From Paenirhodobacter enshiensis (GTDB taxonomy: Bacteria > Pseudomonadota > Alphaproteobacteria > Rhodobacterales > Rhodobacteraceae), in assembly GCF_000740785.1 (NCBI RefSeq), contig NZ_JFZB01000001.1, forward strand, positions 271,302 to 335,301: a stretch of DNA of 64,000 bases, in the 5' to 3' direction. Position numbers and translations under genes: made by a program. The notes beneath the pieces were generated by a model. It had not been told where the DNA came from. It did no database searches and saw only the letters and a list, made by a program, of their open reading frames with translations. This document shows, piece after piece, positions 27,134 through 37,885 of this stretch; position 1 is the stretch's first letter, and the number at the start of each line of letters is the position of its first letter.

Positions 27134-27757
27134 TTGATCGCAGCCGCACCTCACATATGCCTGATCGCGCTCGGGGCAAATCTGCCGTCTCCGGCCGGTC
27201 TCCCGACTGAGACACTTCGCGCCGCTCTTGGCCGGTTCGGAGAGGAGATGCTCAATCTGCGGGCAGTCAGCCGGTTCTTCCGCTCTCCGGCCTTTCCGGC
27301 GGGATCGGGCCCCGATTACGTCAATGCCTGCGCGATTGCCGAAACCGCGCTTGCGCCCGAAGACGCGCTTGCCGCGCTCCACCGCATCGAGGCGGGCCTT
27401 GGCCGGGTGCGGCACGATCGCTGGGGGGCGCGCGGCATCGACCTCGATCTGATCGCGATGGACGACCGCCTTGTGCCCGACGCCGGGACCCATGCCCGCT
27501 GGCGCGATCTGCCGCTCGAACAGCAGATGCGCGAGGCGCCGGGCCATCTGCTGTTGCCTCATCCGCGGTTGCAGGACCGCGCCTTCGTGCTGATTCCCCT
27601 CGCCGAGATCGCGCCGGGCTGGCGCCATCCGGTTCTGGGACAAAGCGTGCGCGAGATGCTCGACCGCCTGCCCGAGAGCGAAAAGGCGGCACTTTCGCCC
27701 ATATCCGCGGCGGAATGTGAACCGCCGGCGCTTGCCAAGGCGAACGGATCGGACTAG
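27134..27757 (+). CDS. folK: 2-amino-4-hydroxy-6-hydroxymethyldihydropteridine pyrophosphokinase
   Basis: HPPK: pyrophosphorylation of the pterin alcohol in folate synthesis. The 207-aa protein has ALGANLPSPAGLPTETL at the N-terminus, the pterin loop with VSRFFRSPAF, and the signature HDRWGARGIDLDLIAMDDR followed by LLLPHPRLQDRAFVLIPLAEIAP. It starts at a TTG eight bases after AAAGGA; no in-frame ATG lies upstream of the first strand. The last 40 residues are an extension beyond the usual C-terminus. rpoZ follows 39 bp downstream on the same strand. Confidence 0.93.
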   Translation: MIAAAPHICLIALGANLPSPAGLPTETLRAALGRFGEEMLNLRAVSRFFRSPAFPAGSGPDYVNACAIAETALAPEDALAALHRIEAGLGRVRHDRWGARGIDLDLIAMDDRLVPDAGTHARWRDLPLEQQMREAPGHLLLPHPRLQDRAFVLIPLAEIAPGWRHPVLGQSVREMLDRLPESEKAALSPISAAECEPPALAKANGSD

Positions 27758-27796
27758 ACAGTCGGCTTGCACTCCCACGTCTATCTGGAGACATCG

Positions 27797-28156
27797 ATGG
27801 CCCGCGTGACGGTTGAAGATTGCGTTGACAAGGTTCCGAACCGGTTCGAGCTGGTGATGCTCGCCGCGCATCGTGCGCGCGAAATCGCTGCCGGCGCGCC
27901 GATCACGGTGGACCGCGACAACGACAAGAACCCCGTCGTGGCGCTGCGCGAGATCGCCGACGAAACCCAGTCGGCCGACGATCTGCGCGAGCGGCTGATC
28001 GAATCCTACCAGACCCAGATCGAGGTGGACGAGCCGGAAGACGACGCCATGTCGCTGCTGATGTCGGCCCCGGGCGAGGCCGACAAGCCGAAGGCCGACG
28101 ACATGGACGAAGAGCGGATGCTGCGTGCGCTCATGGATGCGCAGGGGCGCGAATAA
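27797..28156 (+). CDS. rpoZ: RNA polymerase omega subunit
   Basis: 119-aa omega subunit, which assists assembly of the beta' subunit. The core [30 protein letters not shown] ... [11 protein letters not shown] is nearly textbook, followed by an acidic tail typical of alphaproteobacteria. GGAGACATCG precedes the ATG at 27797. It lies 18 bp before rsh, reproducing the classical rpoZ-spoT neighbourhood, which fits omega's part in ppGpp response. Confidence 0.96.
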   Translation: MARVTVEDCVDKVPNRFELVMLAAHRAREIAAGAPITVDRDNDKNPVVALREIADETQSADDLRERLIESYQTQIEVDEPEDDAMSLLMSAPGEADKPKADDMDEERMLRALMDAQGRE

Positions 28157-28174
28157 CCCTGCGGCGGGCTTGCG

Positions 28175-30292
28175 ATGATTGATGTCGAAGACCTGATCGC
28201 GCTCGTCCGCAACTACAATCCGCACACGGACGCAGATCTGATTCGCCGGGCTTATGCCTACGGCCTCAAGATGCACGAGGGCCAGTTCCGCCAGTCGGGC
28301 GAGGCCTATTTCAATCATCCCGTCGCCGTGGCCGCGATCCTGACGGAACAGCGGCTCGATGACGCGACGATCGTCACCGCCCTGCTGCACGACACCATCG
28401 AGGACACCCGCTCGACCTTCTCGGAGGTCGAGGGGATGTTCGGCCACGACATCGCCGAGCTGGTCGATGGCGTGACCAAGCTGACCAACCTTCAGCTGTC
28501 CTCGACCGCCTCGAAACAGGCCGAGAATTTCCGCAAGCTGCTGATGGCGATGTCGAAGGACCTGCGCGTCCTTCTGGTCAAGCTCGCCGACCGTCTGCAC
28601 AACATGCGCACGATCAAGTCGATGCGCCCCGAGAAGCAGGCCCAGAAGGCACGCGAGACCATGGATATCTATGCCCCGCTCGCCGGGCGCATGGGTATGC
28701 AGTGGATGCGCGAAGAGCTTGAGGATCTCGCCTTCAAGGTGCTGAACCCCGAGGCCCGCACCTCGATCATCCGCCGTTTCGTCAGCCTGCAGAAGGAATC
28801 GGGCGATGTGATCTCGAAGATCACCGCCGACATTCGCCTGCTGCTGGAAAAGGCGCGGATCGACGCCGACGTCTTCGGCCGCGCCAAGCGCCCCTATTCG
28901 ATCTGGCGCAAGATGGAGGAAAAGCAGCTCGCCTTCTCGCGGCTGTCCGACATCTACGGTTTCCGCATCATCACCGAGACGGTCGAAGACTGCTATACCA
29001 CGCTCGGCCTCGTGCACGGGCGCTGGCGCGCGGTGCCGGGCCGGTTCAAGGATTACATCAGCCAGCCGAAGACCAACGGCTATCGCTCGATCCACACCAC
29101 GGTGACCGGGCGTGACGGCAAGCGGGTCGAGATCCAGATCCGCACCCGCCAGATGCACGAGGTCGCCGAGGCGGGCGTGGCCGCGCACTGGTCCTACAAG
29201 GATGGCGAACCGGCCGAGAACCCCTTCGCCGTCGACCCGGCGAAATGGCTGACCTCGCTGACCGAGCGGTTCTCCGAAGGCAATGTCGACGACTTCCTCG
29301 AGAACGTGAAGCTCGAGATGTATTCGGATCAGGTGTTCTGCTTCACCCCGAAGGGCGACGTCATCAAGCTGCCCAAGGGGGCGACGCCGATCGACTTCGC
29401 CTATGCGATCCACTCGCGCATCGGCAACGGCTGCGTCGGAGCCAAGATCGACGCGGTGCGCGTGCCCTTGTGGACCCGGCTGAAGAACGGCCAGTCGGTC
29501 GAGATCATCACTGCCGCCGGTCAGCGCCCGCAGGCCACCTGGCTCGACATCGTGCAGACCGGCCGCGCCCGCGCCGCGATCCGCAAGTCGCTGCGCGAGG
29601 AAGACCGCGGCCGCTTCGTCAAGCTCGGCGCGGAACTCGCGCGGCTCGCCTTCGAGCATGTCGGGCGCAAGGTGTCGGACAAGGCGCTGCGCACCGCGGC
29701 GAAGACCATGGGCATCGCCGACGAGAACGAGCTTCTGGCCCGCCTCGGCTCCGCCGAGGTCACCGCGCGCGACGTGGTGGCGGCGCTTTACCCGGAACTC
29801 GCCCGTCCCGGGCTGACCACGGTCGAACCCGATCACGCGGTCCTCGGCCTCGAGGCGGATCAGAGCTTCGCCCGCGCCGGCTGCTGTCAGCCGCTGCCCG
29901 GCGAACGCATCGTCGGCATCACCTATCGCGGCAAGGGCGTGCTGATCCACGCGATCGACTGCCCGGCGCTTGAGGACGTCGAGACGGAGCCGGAACGCTG
30001 GGTCGATCTGCAATGGCAGCCGGGCGATCACCCGCCGGTCTATACCGTGTCGCTGAAGGTGACGATCTCGAACGATGCGGGCGTTCTGGGGCATATCTGC
30101 ACCCTGATCGGCCAGCAGCGCGCCAATATCTCGGACCTGCATTTCGTCGACCGCAAGCCGGACTTCTACTCGATCGTGATCGAGGTCGAGGTCAGCGACG
30201 TGGAACATCTGCACCGCATCCTGACCGCGCTGGAAGCGGAATCCGATGTCGCGCAGGTGGAACGCTGGCGCGACCTGAGCCGCAAGCCCTGA
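28175..30292 (+). CDS. rsh: Bifunctional (p)ppGpp synthetase/hydrolase
   Basis: RelA/SpoT homologue that makes and degrades the stringent-response alarmone. The 705-aa protein has an intact hydrolase HD domain (H48 and HDTIED at 72-77), the synthetase domain with GRFKDYISQPKTNGYRSIHT and VEIQIRTRQMHEVAE, a TGS domain (VFCFTPKGDVIKLPKGATPIDFAYAIH), a helical/zinc-finger-like region with a Cys-Cys pair (AGCCQPLPGE) and a C-terminal ACT domain (VTISNDAGVLGHICTLIGQQRANI). Both activities should be functional. It is the single Rsh expected in this order. Confidence 0.96.
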   Translation: MIDVEDLIALVRNYNPHTDADLIRRAYAYGLKMHEGQFRQSGEAYFNHPVAVAAILTEQRLDDATIVTALLHDTIEDTRSTFSEVEGMFGHDIAELVDGVTKLTNLQLSSTASKQAENFRKLLMAMSKDLRVLLVKLADRLHNMRTIKSMRPEKQAQKARETMDIYAPLAGRMGMQWMREELEDLAFKVLNPEARTSIIRRFVSLQKESGDVISKITADIRLLLEKARIDADVFGRAKRPYSIWRKMEEKQLAFSRLSDIYGFRIITETVEDCYTTLGLVHGRWRAVPGRFKDYISQPKTNGYRSIHTTVTGRDGKRVEIQIRTRQMHEVAEAGVAAHWSYKDGEPAENPFAVDPAKWLTSLTERFSEGNVDDFLENVKLEMYSDQVFCFTPKGDVIKLPKGATPIDFAYAIHSRIGNGCVGAKIDAVRVPLWTRLKNGQSVEIITAAGQRPQATWLDIVQTGRARAAIRKSLREEDRGRFVKLGAELARLAFEHVGRKVSDKALRTAAKTMGIADENELLARLGSAEVTARDVVAALYPELARPGLTTVEPDHAVLGLEADQSFARAGCCQPLPGERIVGITYRGKGVLIHAIDCPALEDVETEPERWVDLQWQPGDHPPVYTVSLKVTISNDAGVLGHICTLIGQQRANISDLHFVDRKPDFYSIVIEVEVSDVEHLHRILTALEAESDVAQVERWRDLSRKP

Positions 30293-30437
30293 GCTGCCAT
30301 CCGGCAGCAGCAGCGTGGCCGCACGCGAACCGGCAGATCGGGGGCGTGACAGGCGCCCGGCCCTGCGGCACTCTCGCACTGCCCCTGCCGTCACGACGGC
30401 CGGGACAAGGATACGGCAGGCGGCGGGGACAGGGCGG

Positions 30438-31265
30438 GTGATCTTCAAGCGCCGAGACAGGCTTTCCGGGGCAGAGCGGTTGCGCAGCTGGATCTGGCCG
30501 CGGCGGGGATGGGGCCGCAGCGCGCAATATCTGCGCCTGAGGATGAACCGCATCCCCGACACGCCGGACCGGATCGGCCGCGGCATCGCGGCGGGCGTTC
30601 TGGTGTCCTTCACGCCGCTGTTCGGCGGGCATCTGCTGCTCGCGGCGGGTCTGGCCTGGGTGATGCGCGGCAATGTGCTGGCCTCGCTTCTGGGCACACT
30701 GATCGGCAATCCGCTGACCTTCCCCTTCATCGCCGTCGCCGCGATGGAGGTGGGCCGGCACCTCTCGCCCCACGCCCGCACCGTGACCAGCGGCGAAGCG
30801 CTGCTCGACAGCTTTTCCGGGGTATGGTCGGGCCTGTGGCACAACCTGATCGCCCTGTTCACCGGCGCGCCGGTACACTGGCACGGGTTCGGGGCCTTCG
30901 TCGACGGGGTATTCATCCCCTATCTGATCGGCGGGCTGGTGCTGGGCTGCCTGTGCGCGCTGCCTTGCTACTGGCTGACCCGTTCGGCGGTGGCGGGGTA
31001 TCAGGCGGGGCGCCGCGCTCTGCTGCGCGCCCGGTTGCAGGCGGCGCGCGACAGGCTGGCCGATCCGGGCACCGCCCTTCCCCTGCCGCCGGACCCGGTG
31101 CCAGCGCACGTATCTGCACCGCAAGCCCCTGTGATCCCCGCCCCTCTTCCCATCGCCCCGGCCGGCGTGCATGATCTGCCCGCGTCACCCGACCGGGGAC
31201 CCGACCGGGCTCCCGACGCACCCACTGCCACCTCCGCCGCACCATCCGACAAAGGAAGCCCATGA
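30438..31265 (+). CDS. DUF2062 membrane protein
   Basis: 275-aa protein of unknown function with the DUF2062 core: [25 protein letters not shown] ... [20 protein letters not shown], then two hydrophobic stretches ([20 protein letters not shown]) and a long Pro/Ala-rich, low-complexity C-terminus (about residues 220-275). The GTG at 30438, behind a GGGACAGGGCGG stretch, gives [11 protein letters not shown], as in relatives; the frame stays open further upstream without similarity. Its stop overlaps the pdxJ ATG, so it belongs to the pdxJ-acpS-lepB-rnc-era block. Confidence 0.85.
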   Translation: MIFKRRDRLSGAERLRSWIWPRRGWGRSAQYLRLRMNRIPDTPDRIGRGIAAGVLVSFTPLFGGHLLLAAGLAWVMRGNVLASLLGTLIGNPLTFPFIAVAAMEVGRHLSPHARTVTSGEALLDSFSGVWSGLWHNLIALFTGAPVHWHGFGAFVDGVFIPYLIGGLVLGCLCALPCYWLTRSAVAGYQAGRRALLRARLQAARDRLADPGTALPLPPDPVPAHVSAPQAPVIPAPLPIAPAGVHDLPASPDRGPDRAPDAPTATSAAPSDKGSP

Positions 31266-32029
31266 CCCGCTCGCTCCGCCTTGGCGTCAACATCGACCAC
31301 GTGGCCACGCTGCGCAACGCGCGCGGCACCGCCTACCCCGAACCGCTGCGCGCCGCACGTCTGGCCGAGGATGCGGGCGCCGACGGCATCACCGCCCATC
31401 TGCGCGAAGACCGCCGCCATATCCGCGACACCGACATCGGCGCACTGAAGGCCGGGCTGAAGGTGCCGCTGAACTTCGAGATGGCGCCGACCGAAGAGAT
31501 GCAGCGCATCGCGCTGATGATCCGTCCTCATGCCTGCTGCCTGGTGCCCGAGCGGCGCGAGGAAGTGACGACCGAGGGCGGGCTCGACGTCGCCTCGGAT
31601 ATCACGCGGCTGATCGGTTACGTCGCGCCGCTGCGCAAGGCCGGCATCCGGGTGTCGCTGTTCATCGGCCACGACCCGCGCCAGATCGAGGCCGCCGCCC
31701 AGATCGGTGCCGCGGTGGTGGAACTGCACACCGGCCGCTATTGCGACCTGCACGCCGGGGGCCGGTTCGAGGAACGCGACCGCGAGCTTGCCGCGCTGCG
31801 CGCCGGTGCCGCCTATGCGCAGTCGCACGGCCTTGAGGTCCATGCCGGTCACGGGCTGACCTATGACACCGTCGGCCCGATCGCCGCCATCCCCGAGATC
31901 CGCGAGCTGAACATCGGCCATTTCCTGATCGGCGAGGCGCTGTTCGTCGGCCTCGAACGCTCGGTCAGGCGGATGCGCACGCTGATGGACGAGGCCCGGG
32001 GCACCGCCCCCGCGGGGGGCCGCGCGTGA
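31262..32029 (+). CDS. pdxJ: Pyridoxine 5'-phosphate synthase
   Basis: Condenses 1-deoxyxylulose 5-phosphate with 3-amino-2-oxopropyl phosphate to pyridoxine 5'-phosphate, the last ring-closing step of DXP-dependent vitamin B6 synthesis. The 255-aa TIM-barrel protein shows [80 protein letters not shown] and [11 protein letters not shown], all family landmarks. AAGGAAG precedes the ATG, which overlaps the DUF2062 stop. acpS starts in its own stop (GTGA). Confidence 0.97.
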   Translation: MTRSLRLGVNIDHVATLRNARGTAYPEPLRAARLAEDAGADGITAHLREDRRHIRDTDIGALKAGLKVPLNFEMAPTEEMQRIALMIRPHACCLVPERREEVTTEGGLDVASDITRLIGYVAPLRKAGIRVSLFIGHDPRQIEAAAQIGAAVVELHTGRYCDLHAGGRFEERDRELAALRAGAAYAQSHGLEVHAGHGLTYDTVGPIAAIPEIRELNIGHFLIGEALFVGLERSVRRMRTLMDEARGTAPAGGRA

Positions 32030-32427
32030 TCCTCGGCATCGGGTCGGACCTCGCGAATATCGAGCGCATCGCGGCCGCGCTCGACCGTTTCGGCGACCGG
32101 TTCCGCACCCGCGTCTTCACCGAAACCGAGATCGCCAAAGCCGAGGCCCGCGCCGACACCGCCGGCACCTATGCCAAGCGGTGGGCGGCGAAGGAAGCGT
32201 GCTCGAAGGCGCTCGGCACCGGGCTGCGGATGGGCATCTCGTGGAAGGACATGGGCGTCGAGAGCCTGCACACCGGCCAGCCCGAGATGCGGCTGACCGG
32301 CTGGGCGGCGGAACGCCTCGCACAGATGACACCCGCGGGCCACAGCGCCCATGTTCACGTCACATTGACCGACGATCACCCCTGGGCGCAGGCTTTCGTC
32401 GTCATCGAGGCACGCCCGCTTCCTTGA
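32026..32427 (+). CDS. acpS: Holo-[acyl-carrier-protein] synthase
   Basis: 4'-phosphopantetheinyl transferase that activates the acyl carrier protein. The 133-aa protein has the metal-binding [12 protein letters not shown] and [36 protein letters not shown], the family signature with the catalytic Glu/Lys pair. It starts at a GTG overlapping the pdxJ stop. The pdxJ-acpS pairing is widely conserved in proteobacteria. Confidence 0.96.
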   Translation: MILGIGSDLANIERIAAALDRFGDRFRTRVFTETEIAKAEARADTAGTYAKRWAAKEACSKALGTGLRMGISWKDMGVESLHTGQPEMRLTGWAAERLAQMTPAGHSAHVHVTLTDDHPWAQAFVVIEARPLP

Positions 32428-32478
32428 CTTGAGCGCCCCCGCGCGCCAAGGAAGGCGAAACCAAGCAGAAGGCAGATC

Positions 32479-33300
32479 ATGGCCAGTTCGAAGAAAACCG
32501 ACAGCGGCTTCGTGGAGACGATCAAAACCATCGTCTGGGCGCTGGTCATCGCGGGCGTGGTCCGCACCCTGTTCTTCCAGCCGTTCTTCATCCCCTCGGG
32601 CTCGATGAAGGACACGCTGCTGGTCGGCGACTTCCTGTTCGTCAACAAGATGGCCTATGGCTATTCGCGCTATTCGTGCCCCTTCGCCTCGGCCGATTTC
32701 AGCCCCTGCCCGATCGAGGGCCGGCTGTTCGCCTCGGAACCGAAACGCGGCGATGTGGTGGTGTTCCGCCATCCGGTGCAGAACGTCGATTTCATCAAGC
32801 GGCTGGTCGGCCTGCCCGGCGACAAGATCCAGATGATCGACGGCACGCTTTACATCAACGGCACCGCCGCCCCGCAGGAGCCTGCGGGCAATTTCACCGA
32901 AATCAAGGAACCGCAGGGCGCGCAGGGCACCCCGCCGCGCTGCGTCAACGATCCGGTGGGCCTCGGCGGCACCTGCATCAAGCAGCGCTTCATCGAGACG
33001 CTGCCGGGCAACACCCCCTCGGACCCGCCGGTGAAGCATGATATCCTGAACATCTCGGACAGCTGGATGGCCGACAACACTCCGGTTCTGACGGTGCCCG
33101 AGGGCGAATATTTCTTCATGGGCGACAACCGCGACAATTCCGAGGACAGCCGGTTCCCGCAGTCGGTGGGCGGCGTGGGTTTCGTTCCGGCGCAGTATCT
33201 GGTGGGCCGGGCTGACCGGATCATGTTCTCCTCGGCCGGCAAGTCGCTGATGTATTTCTGGACCTGGAGGCCCGACCGCTTCTTCAAGGCGGTGAAATGA
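32479..33300 (+). CDS. lepB: Signal peptidase I
   Basis: Membrane-bound serine protease that removes signal peptides from exported proteins. The 273-aa protein has one N-terminal membrane helix ([16 protein letters not shown]), catalytic Ser42 in [14 protein letters not shown], catalytic Lys107 in [13 protein letters not shown], and box [12 protein letters not shown]. An insertion of about 45 residues between boxes D and E contains a Cys pair (PPRCVN ... GGTCIKQ) and would sit on the periplasmic face. It is followed by rnc and era, as in many proteobacteria. Confidence 0.96.
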   Translation: MASSKKTDSGFVETIKTIVWALVIAGVVRTLFFQPFFIPSGSMKDTLLVGDFLFVNKMAYGYSRYSCPFASADFSPCPIEGRLFASEPKRGDVVVFRHPVQNVDFIKRLVGLPGDKIQMIDGTLYINGTAAPQEPAGNFTEIKEPQGAQGTPPRCVNDPVGLGGTCIKQRFIETLPGNTPSDPPVKHDILNISDSWMADNTPVLTVPEGEYFFMGDNRDNSEDSRFPQSVGGVGFVPAQYLVGRADRIMFSSAGKSLMYFWTWRPDRFFKAVK

Positions 33301-33334
33301 GGCCCGGCGGGCCCCGGACGAAAAGGACGAGACA

Positions 33335-34021
33335 GTGAAGATCGGCGCGGACATATCGGCATTCATGGACCGGCTGGGGCATCAGTTCCGCCGGCCGGAA
33401 CTTTTGTTGCGCGCTCTCACGCACAGCTCGATCGGATCGGTGACGCGGCCGGACAACCAGCGTCTTGAGTTCCTCGGCGACCGGGTGCTTGGTCTGACCA
33501 TGGCCGAGGCGCTGTTCTCTGCCGACCGGGCCGCGACCGAGGGGCAGCTCGCGCCGCGCTTCAATGCGCTGGTGCGCAAGGAAACCTGTGCCGACGTGGC
33601 GCGCCAGATCGGGCTGGGCGATGTGCTCAAGCTCGGCCGGTCCGAGATGATGTCGGGCGGGCGGCGCAAGGAAGCGCTGCTCGGCGACGCGATGGAGGCG
33701 GTGATCGCCGCCGTTTTCGTCGATGCCGGCTTCGATGTCGCCCGCGCGCTGGTGCTGCGGCTGTGGGGTGACAGAGTCGACCGGGTCGAAGACGACGCCC
33801 GCGATCCGAAGACGGCGTTGCAGGAATGGGCGCAGGCCCGTGGCCAGCACCCGCCGCATTACGAGGCGATCTCACGCGAAGGGCCGGACCACGCCCCGGT
33901 CTTCACCATCGAGGTCCGACTGGAATCGGGAGAGACCGAGCAGGCCCAGGCCGGATCGAAACGCTTTGCCGAACAGGCCGCCGCGCGCGCCCTGCTGAAA
34001 CGACTGGAGACTCGCGCATGA
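33335..34021 (+). CDS. rnc: Ribonuclease III
   Basis: Double-strand-specific RNase that processes rRNA and regulatory RNAs. The 228-aa protein has the RNase III signature [12 protein letters not shown] (residues 44-55), the metal-binding [18 protein letters not shown] and a C-terminal dsRNA-binding domain ([17 protein letters not shown] ... [17 protein letters not shown]). It begins at a GTG seven bases after AAGGA; an ATG ten codons further in is the alternative. The stop overlaps the era start (ATGA), the usual rnc-era coupling. Confidence 0.96.
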   Translation: MKIGADISAFMDRLGHQFRRPELLLRALTHSSIGSVTRPDNQRLEFLGDRVLGLTMAEALFSADRAATEGQLAPRFNALVRKETCADVARQIGLGDVLKLGRSEMMSGGRRKEALLGDAMEAVIAAVFVDAGFDVARALVLRLWGDRVDRVEDDARDPKTALQEWAQARGQHPPHYEAISREGPDHAPVFTIEVRLESGETEQAQAGSKRFAEQAAARALLKRLETRA

Positions 34022-34989
34022 CCGATACCCCCGAGGCCCTTCCTCCCGAAGGCGAGCCGGCCGCTACCGGCCCGACCCGCGCCGGTTTCGTCGCACTGAT
34101 CGGCGAGCCGAACGCCGGCAAGTCGACGCTGCTGAACCGCATGGTGGGGGCCAAGGTCTCGATCGTCACCCACAAGGTGCAGACCACCCGCGCCCGCATC
34201 CGCGGCGTGGCGATGGCCGGTCAGACGCAGATCGTCTTCGTCGACACCCCCGGCATCTTCCGTCCGCGCCGCCGGCTCGACCGGGCGATGGTCACCGCCG
34301 CCTGGGGCGGCGCGGCAGACGCCGACATCATCATCTTGCTGATCGAGGCGCATCGCGGCCTGACCGAGGGCGCCAAGGCGATCATCGCCTCGCTCAAGGA
34401 ACATGGCGTGCGCCAGCCGGTCGCTCTGGCGATCAACAAGATCGACAAGGTGAAGGCGGAAACGCTGCTGGCGCTGGCCGAGGAGGCGAACGCCGCCTGG
34501 CCCTTCGCCGAGACCTTCATGATCTCGGCCGAAAAGGGCTATGGCGTCGAGGGGCTGCGCAACTGGCTTCAGGGCGTGCTGCCCGAGAACCCGTGGTATT
34601 ACCCCGAGGATCAGATCGCCGATCTGCCGATGCGCCAGATCGCGGCCGAGATCACCCGCGAGAAGCTGACCCTGCGTCTTCACGAGGAGCTGCCCTATCA
34701 GCTCACCGTCGAGACCGAGAAATGGGAGGACCGCAAGGACGGCTCCACCCGGATCGACCAGGTGATCTATGTCTCGCGCGAGGGGCACAAGGGCATCGTG
34801 CTCGGCAAGGGCGGCGAGACGATCAAGGCGATCTCGACCGCGGCGCGCGCCGAGATGTCGGAATTCCTCGGCCGGACGGTGCATCTGTTCCTGGTGGTCA
34901 AGGTGCGGCCGAACTGGCTCGACGAGGCGGAGCGTTATTCCGAGATGGGCCTCGACTTCAAGGACGGCGAGTCGCGGGGCAAAGCCTGA
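34018..34989 (+). CDS. era: GTPase Era
   Basis: Ribosome-assembly GTPase that binds 16S rRNA and 30S subunits. The 323-aa protein has a 22-residue polar lead, then G1 GEPNAGKS (29-36), G2 [12 protein letters not shown]3 VDTPGIF, G4 NKIDKV and G5 [12 protein letters not shown] domain follows, with [24 protein letters not shown]. The start at 34018 overlaps the rnc stop; upstream in-frame extension lies inside rnc. The DUF1491 gene follows immediately after its stop. Confidence 0.97.
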   Translation: MTDTPEALPPEGEPAATGPTRAGFVALIGEPNAGKSTLLNRMVGAKVSIVTHKVQTTRARIRGVAMAGQTQIVFVDTPGIFRPRRRLDRAMVTAAWGGAADADIIILLIEAHRGLTEGAKAIIASLKEHGVRQPVALAINKIDKVKAETLLALAEEANAAWPFAETFMISAEKGYGVEGLRNWLQGVLPENPWYYPEDQIADLPMRQIAAEITREKLTLRLHEELPYQLTVETEKWEDRKDGSTRIDQVIYVSREGHKGIVLGKGGETIKAISTAARAEMSEFLGRTVHLFLVVKVRPNWLDEAERYSEMGLDFKDGESRGKA

Positions 34990-35322
34990 ATGGAGGCGCG
35001 GCTAGCCAGCGATGTCTGGGTCCGCGCCTATCTGCGCCGGCTGGAGCTGGAGAATATCCCGGCCTATGTGACGGCGCGAGGCGATGCGACCTCGGGGGCG
35101 GTGCTGGTGAAATGCGCCACACTCGACGGCGCTGCGGTGCTGTGGACGCGCGGTTACGATCTGGCGAGCGGCGCGCGGCGCTGGAGCGAGATGGCGCGCG
35201 GCCCCGAGGCCGAGATCGACCTGCATGTGAAGAAACAGCGCGGCTTCGATCCGGATCTGTGGGTGATCGAGATCGAGGCGCGCGACGGGCGGACGCTGCT
35301 CGACGAGGACGGGCTGGCGTAG
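34990..35322 (+). CDS. DUF1491 family protein
   Basis: 110-aa protein of the alphaproteobacterial DUF1491 family; function unknown. It starts directly after the era stop with no spacer, so it is the last gene of the rnc-era unit. The sequence LASDVWVRAYLRRLELENIPAYVTARGDATSGAVLVK followed by DLHVKKQRGFDPDLWVIEIEARDGRTLL is compact and globular, without membrane segments or known catalytic motifs. It is probably cytosolic. Confidence 0.85.
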   Translation: MEARLASDVWVRAYLRRLELENIPAYVTARGDATSGAVLVKCATLDGAAVLWTRGYDLASGARRWSEMARGPEAEIDLHVKKQRGFDPDLWVIEIEARDGRTLLDEDGLA

Positions 35323-35429
35323 CGGCGCGCGTTCGTCGAATGCGAGGATGCCTCCCGAAGGGGCAGATCTCGCGACATGAGCGCCCGACATCGAAAGGGT
35401 GAGCCCTGCGCCCCGTCCGGATGTGAAGA

Positions 35430-35493
35430 AAGGGGGCTCTGCCCCCTCGGGCCTGCGGCCCTCACCCCCGGGATATTTTCAGCAAAGCGAAAG
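35430..35493 (+). repeat. 3'-end hairpin element, copy D
   Basis: 107 bp after the DUF1491 stop and in its orientation: AGGGGGCTCTGCCCCCT hairpin, hairpin 2 GGGCC-TGC-GGCCC, CACCCCCGGGATATTTT, and the tail CAGCAAAGCGAAAG, which differs from the usual CGAATCGAAAG. It lies in the middle of a 375-bp gene-free stretch (35323-35697). I see nothing else supportable in the rest of that stretch. Confidence 0.83.
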
Positions 35494-35697
35494 GGAAAGG
35501 AGCCGGCGCCTGGCGATGAGCGGGAGCGCAGAAGGGCTTGGCATGTGCTCGCCGAAACGGGAGCCTCCTGCCATGGCGGGGCGGAGAGTGGCGGCATATC
35601 GGGAAGATCTGCCCCTGCCCCGTCGACGGGATGGACGCGGCGGTGACGTTTCGGGGCAGGCGTTCGATCCACGCCCGTGCCACGACAGGGACCCCGG

Positions 35698-36534
35698 TCA
35701 GAGCGCCAGCCCGTGCCGGCCGGCGAGGTCGCAGAAGAACTGCCAGGCGACGCGGCCCGAGCGGCCGCCGCGCGTGGCCTGCCATTCGATCGCCTCGGCA
35801 CGCAGCTGATCGGGTGCGATGTCGAGGCCATAGGCTGCGCAATAGCCCTCGATCATCGCCAGATAGGTCGCCTGATCGGTCGGGTGGAAGCCGAGCCAGA
35901 GGCCGAAGCGATCCGACAGCGAGACCTTTTCCTCGACCGCCTCACCGGGGGTGATGGCGGTGGCCTTCTCGTTCTCGATCATGTCGCGCGGCATCAGGTG
36001 GCGTCGGTTCGAGGTGGCGTAAAGCAGCACATTCGCCGGCCGGCCGGCGATGCCGCCGTCGAGCACGGCCTTCAGGCTTTTGTAATCGGTGTCGTCATGG
36101 CTGAACGACAGATCGTCGCAGAACAGCAAGAACCGCTCCGCCCGGCCGCGCAGATGATCGAGCAGCCGCGAGACCGAGGCGATATCCTCGCGCGAAATCT
36201 CGACGAGCTTCAGCGGCAGGCCCTGACGCAGCGCCTCGGCATGGACGGCCTTGACGAGCGAGCTTTTCCCCATGCCACGCGCACCCCACAAGAGCGCGTT
36301 GTTCGCCGCGGCGCCGCGGGCGAATTGCAGCGTGTTGGCAAGCAGCGTATCGCGCGCGCGCTCGATCCCGCGCAGAAGGTCCAGATCGACCCGGCTGACA
36401 TGGGCGATGGGCACCAGACGATCCGGGCCGGTCGTCCAGATGAAGGCATCGGCGGCGCGGAAATCCGGCGCAGGAACCGGCGCCGGGGCAAGGCGTTCGA
36501 GGGCCTCGGCGATCCGGATCAGCGCGTCGCTCAT
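35698..36534 (-). CDS. DUF815-type AAA ATPase
   Basis: 278-aa P-loop ATPase of the DUF815 family; function unknown. It has Walker [18 protein letters not shown], Walker [11 protein letters not shown], a sensor-1-like [12 protein letters not shown], and DRFGLWLGF before the C-terminal lid. Its ATG overlaps the tatC stop, so it is co-translated with tatABC. This neighbourhood is common in Rhodobacteraceae, but no link to Tat export is established. The family resembles a AAA+ clamp or chaperone rather than a nuclease. Confidence 0.87.
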   Translation of the reverse strand: MSDALIRIAEALERLAPAPVPAPDFRAADAFIWTTGPDRLVPIAHVSRVDLDLLRGIERARDTLLANTLQFARGAAANNALLWGARGMGKSSLVKAVHAEALRQGLPLKLVEISREDIASVSRLLDHLRGRAERFLLFCDDLSFSHDDTDYKSLKAVLDGGIAGRPANVLLYATSNRRHLMPRDMIENEKATAITPGEAVEEKVSLSDRFGLWLGFHPTDQATYLAMIEGYCAAYGLDIAPDQLRAEAIEWQATRGGRSGRVAWQFFCDLAGRHGLAL

Positions 36535-37379
36535 TTTCCGCCCTCTTCCTCGTCTTCATCCTCGTCGATCCAGGTGCCTTCGGCGCGCATCCGGGCCTCG
36601 CGGCGCTTTTCGATACCGCGGATCAGCCAGATCGAGACCTCGTAAAGCGGATAGATCGCCACGAACAGGGTCACCTGGCTCATCATGTCGGGCGGCGTCA
36701 CGATGGCCGCGACGATCAGGATCACCACGATGGCATAGCGGCGCACCGAAGCGAGCCCCTTCGACGACACCAGCCCCGCCTTGCCCATCAGCGTCAGCAG
36801 AACCGGCAACTGGAAGCAGACGCCGAAGGCCATGATGAACTTGGTGGTCAGGCCGAGGTATTCCTCGACCGAGCCCTGAAAGCCGATCGAAGCCAGTTCG
36901 TTCGTGCCCTTGACCAGCTCGGCGCCCGGCTGCTGGAAGCTGAGGAAGAAGCCGAAGGCCATCGGCAGAACGATGTAATAGGCGAAGGCCGCACCGACGA
37001 AAAACATCACCGGCGAGGCGATCAGAAACGGCAGGAAGGCGGATTTCTCGGACTTGTAAAGGCCAGGCGCCACGAACCGCCACATCTGGTAGCCGATGAT
37101 CGGGAAGGACAGCGCGAAACCGCCCAGCACCGAGATCTTCACCGCGACGAAGAAGCCTTCCTGCAGCTTGATCAGATACAGCCCGCATTGCTGGCCGCGC
37201 TCGGTCAGGGCCGAGCAGATCGGCTTGGTGAGGAAGTTGAAGATCGGGTTCCAGACCAGATAGCACAGCACCATCGCCACGACGAAGGCGAGCATCGAAT
37301 AGAGGATGCGGGTGCGCAGCTCCGCCAGATGCTCGACCAGGGGGGCGGCGGATTCGTCGATGTCGTTCTCGGCGCTCAT
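36531..37379 (-). CDS. tatC: Twin-arginine translocase subunit TatC
   Basis: Polytopic core of the Tat pathway that binds twin-arginine signal peptides. The 282-aa protein has six expected membrane helices, beginning with [24 protein letters not shown] and containing the family motif [39 protein letters not shown]. The C-terminus is Glu-rich ([10 protein letters not shown]), with an insertion [21 protein letters not shown] after helix 1 that is typical of alphaproteobacteria. Its ATG overlaps the tatB stop, and its stop overlaps the DUF815 gene. Confidence 0.97.
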   Translation of the reverse strand: MSAENDIDESAAPLVEHLAELRTRILYSMLAFVVAMVLCYLVWNPIFNFLTKPICSALTERGQQCGLYLIKLQEGFFVAVKISVLGGFALSFPIIGYQMWRFVAPGLYKSEKSAFLPFLIASPVMFFVGAAFAYYIVLPMAFGFFLSFQQPGAELVKGTNELASIGFQGSVEEYLGLTTKFIMAFGVCFQLPVLLTLMGKAGLVSSKGLASVRRYAIVVILIVAAIVTPPDMMSQVTLFVAIYPLYEVSIWLIRGIEKRREARMRAEGTWIDEDEDEEEGGK

Positions 37380-37858
37380 GCCTCGTCCTTCTTTTCGGAT
37401 ACGGGCGACGTCACGGGAACGGCGGGAACCGGCGCATCCGGATCCGCGGGCGCATCCGGAGCGGCGGGCTCAGGCGCGGACGGATCGGGCTCGGCTGCGG
37501 TCTCGGCTGCATCGAGATCGGCCGCAAGACCGGGATCGGCCTCCAGCTTTTCGCTGCCCGGGGTGCGCTGCGAGGGGAACTTCGGATCCCAGTTCTCGAA
37601 CTTCTCGGTCGCGCGTTCGAGCGCATCGAGCCCGAGCGACTTCTTCGAGGTCAGCGCCTTGAGATTGTCGGCCGCCTCGTTCACGCCGGTTTCCTTCGCG
37701 GCGTCCTCCATCGCGCGGCTGAACTCACGCGCCATGGCACGGGCCTTGGCGGTGATCCGGCCGAGGCTGCGAAACATCATGGGCAGGTCCTTCGGACCGA
37801 CCACGATCAGCGCAACCACGCCGATCAGAAGCAGTTCGCTCCAACCGATATCAAGCAT
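37376..37858 (-). CDS. tatB: Sec-independent translocase subunit TatB
   Basis: Bitopic Tat subunit that forms the receptor with TatC. The 160-aa protein starts [26 protein letters not shown] with the Glu in the first helix and the GPKDLP hinge. An amphipathic helix follows ([23 protein letters not shown]) and then an acidic, Pro/Ala-rich disordered tail from about residue 95. It lies 27 bp downstream of tatA in the tatABC order. Confidence 0.96.
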   Translation of the reverse strand: MLDIGWSELLLIGVVALIVVGPKDLPMMFRSLGRITAKARAMAREFSRAMEDAAKETGVNEAADNLKALTSKKSLGLDALERATEKFENWDPKFPSQRTPGSEKLEADPGLAADLDAAETAAEPDPSAPEPAAPDAPADPDAPVPAVPVTSPVSEKKDEA

Positions 37859-37885
37859 GACCGATCAGCCTCCGGCCGGGGCCGC

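Noticed and set aside
26996..30916. A very long open frame on the strand opposite rpoZ, rsh and DUF2062
   Set aside because: It is the antisense shadow of genes with clear family motifs. High GC content suppresses stop codons, and the translated frame shows no domain.
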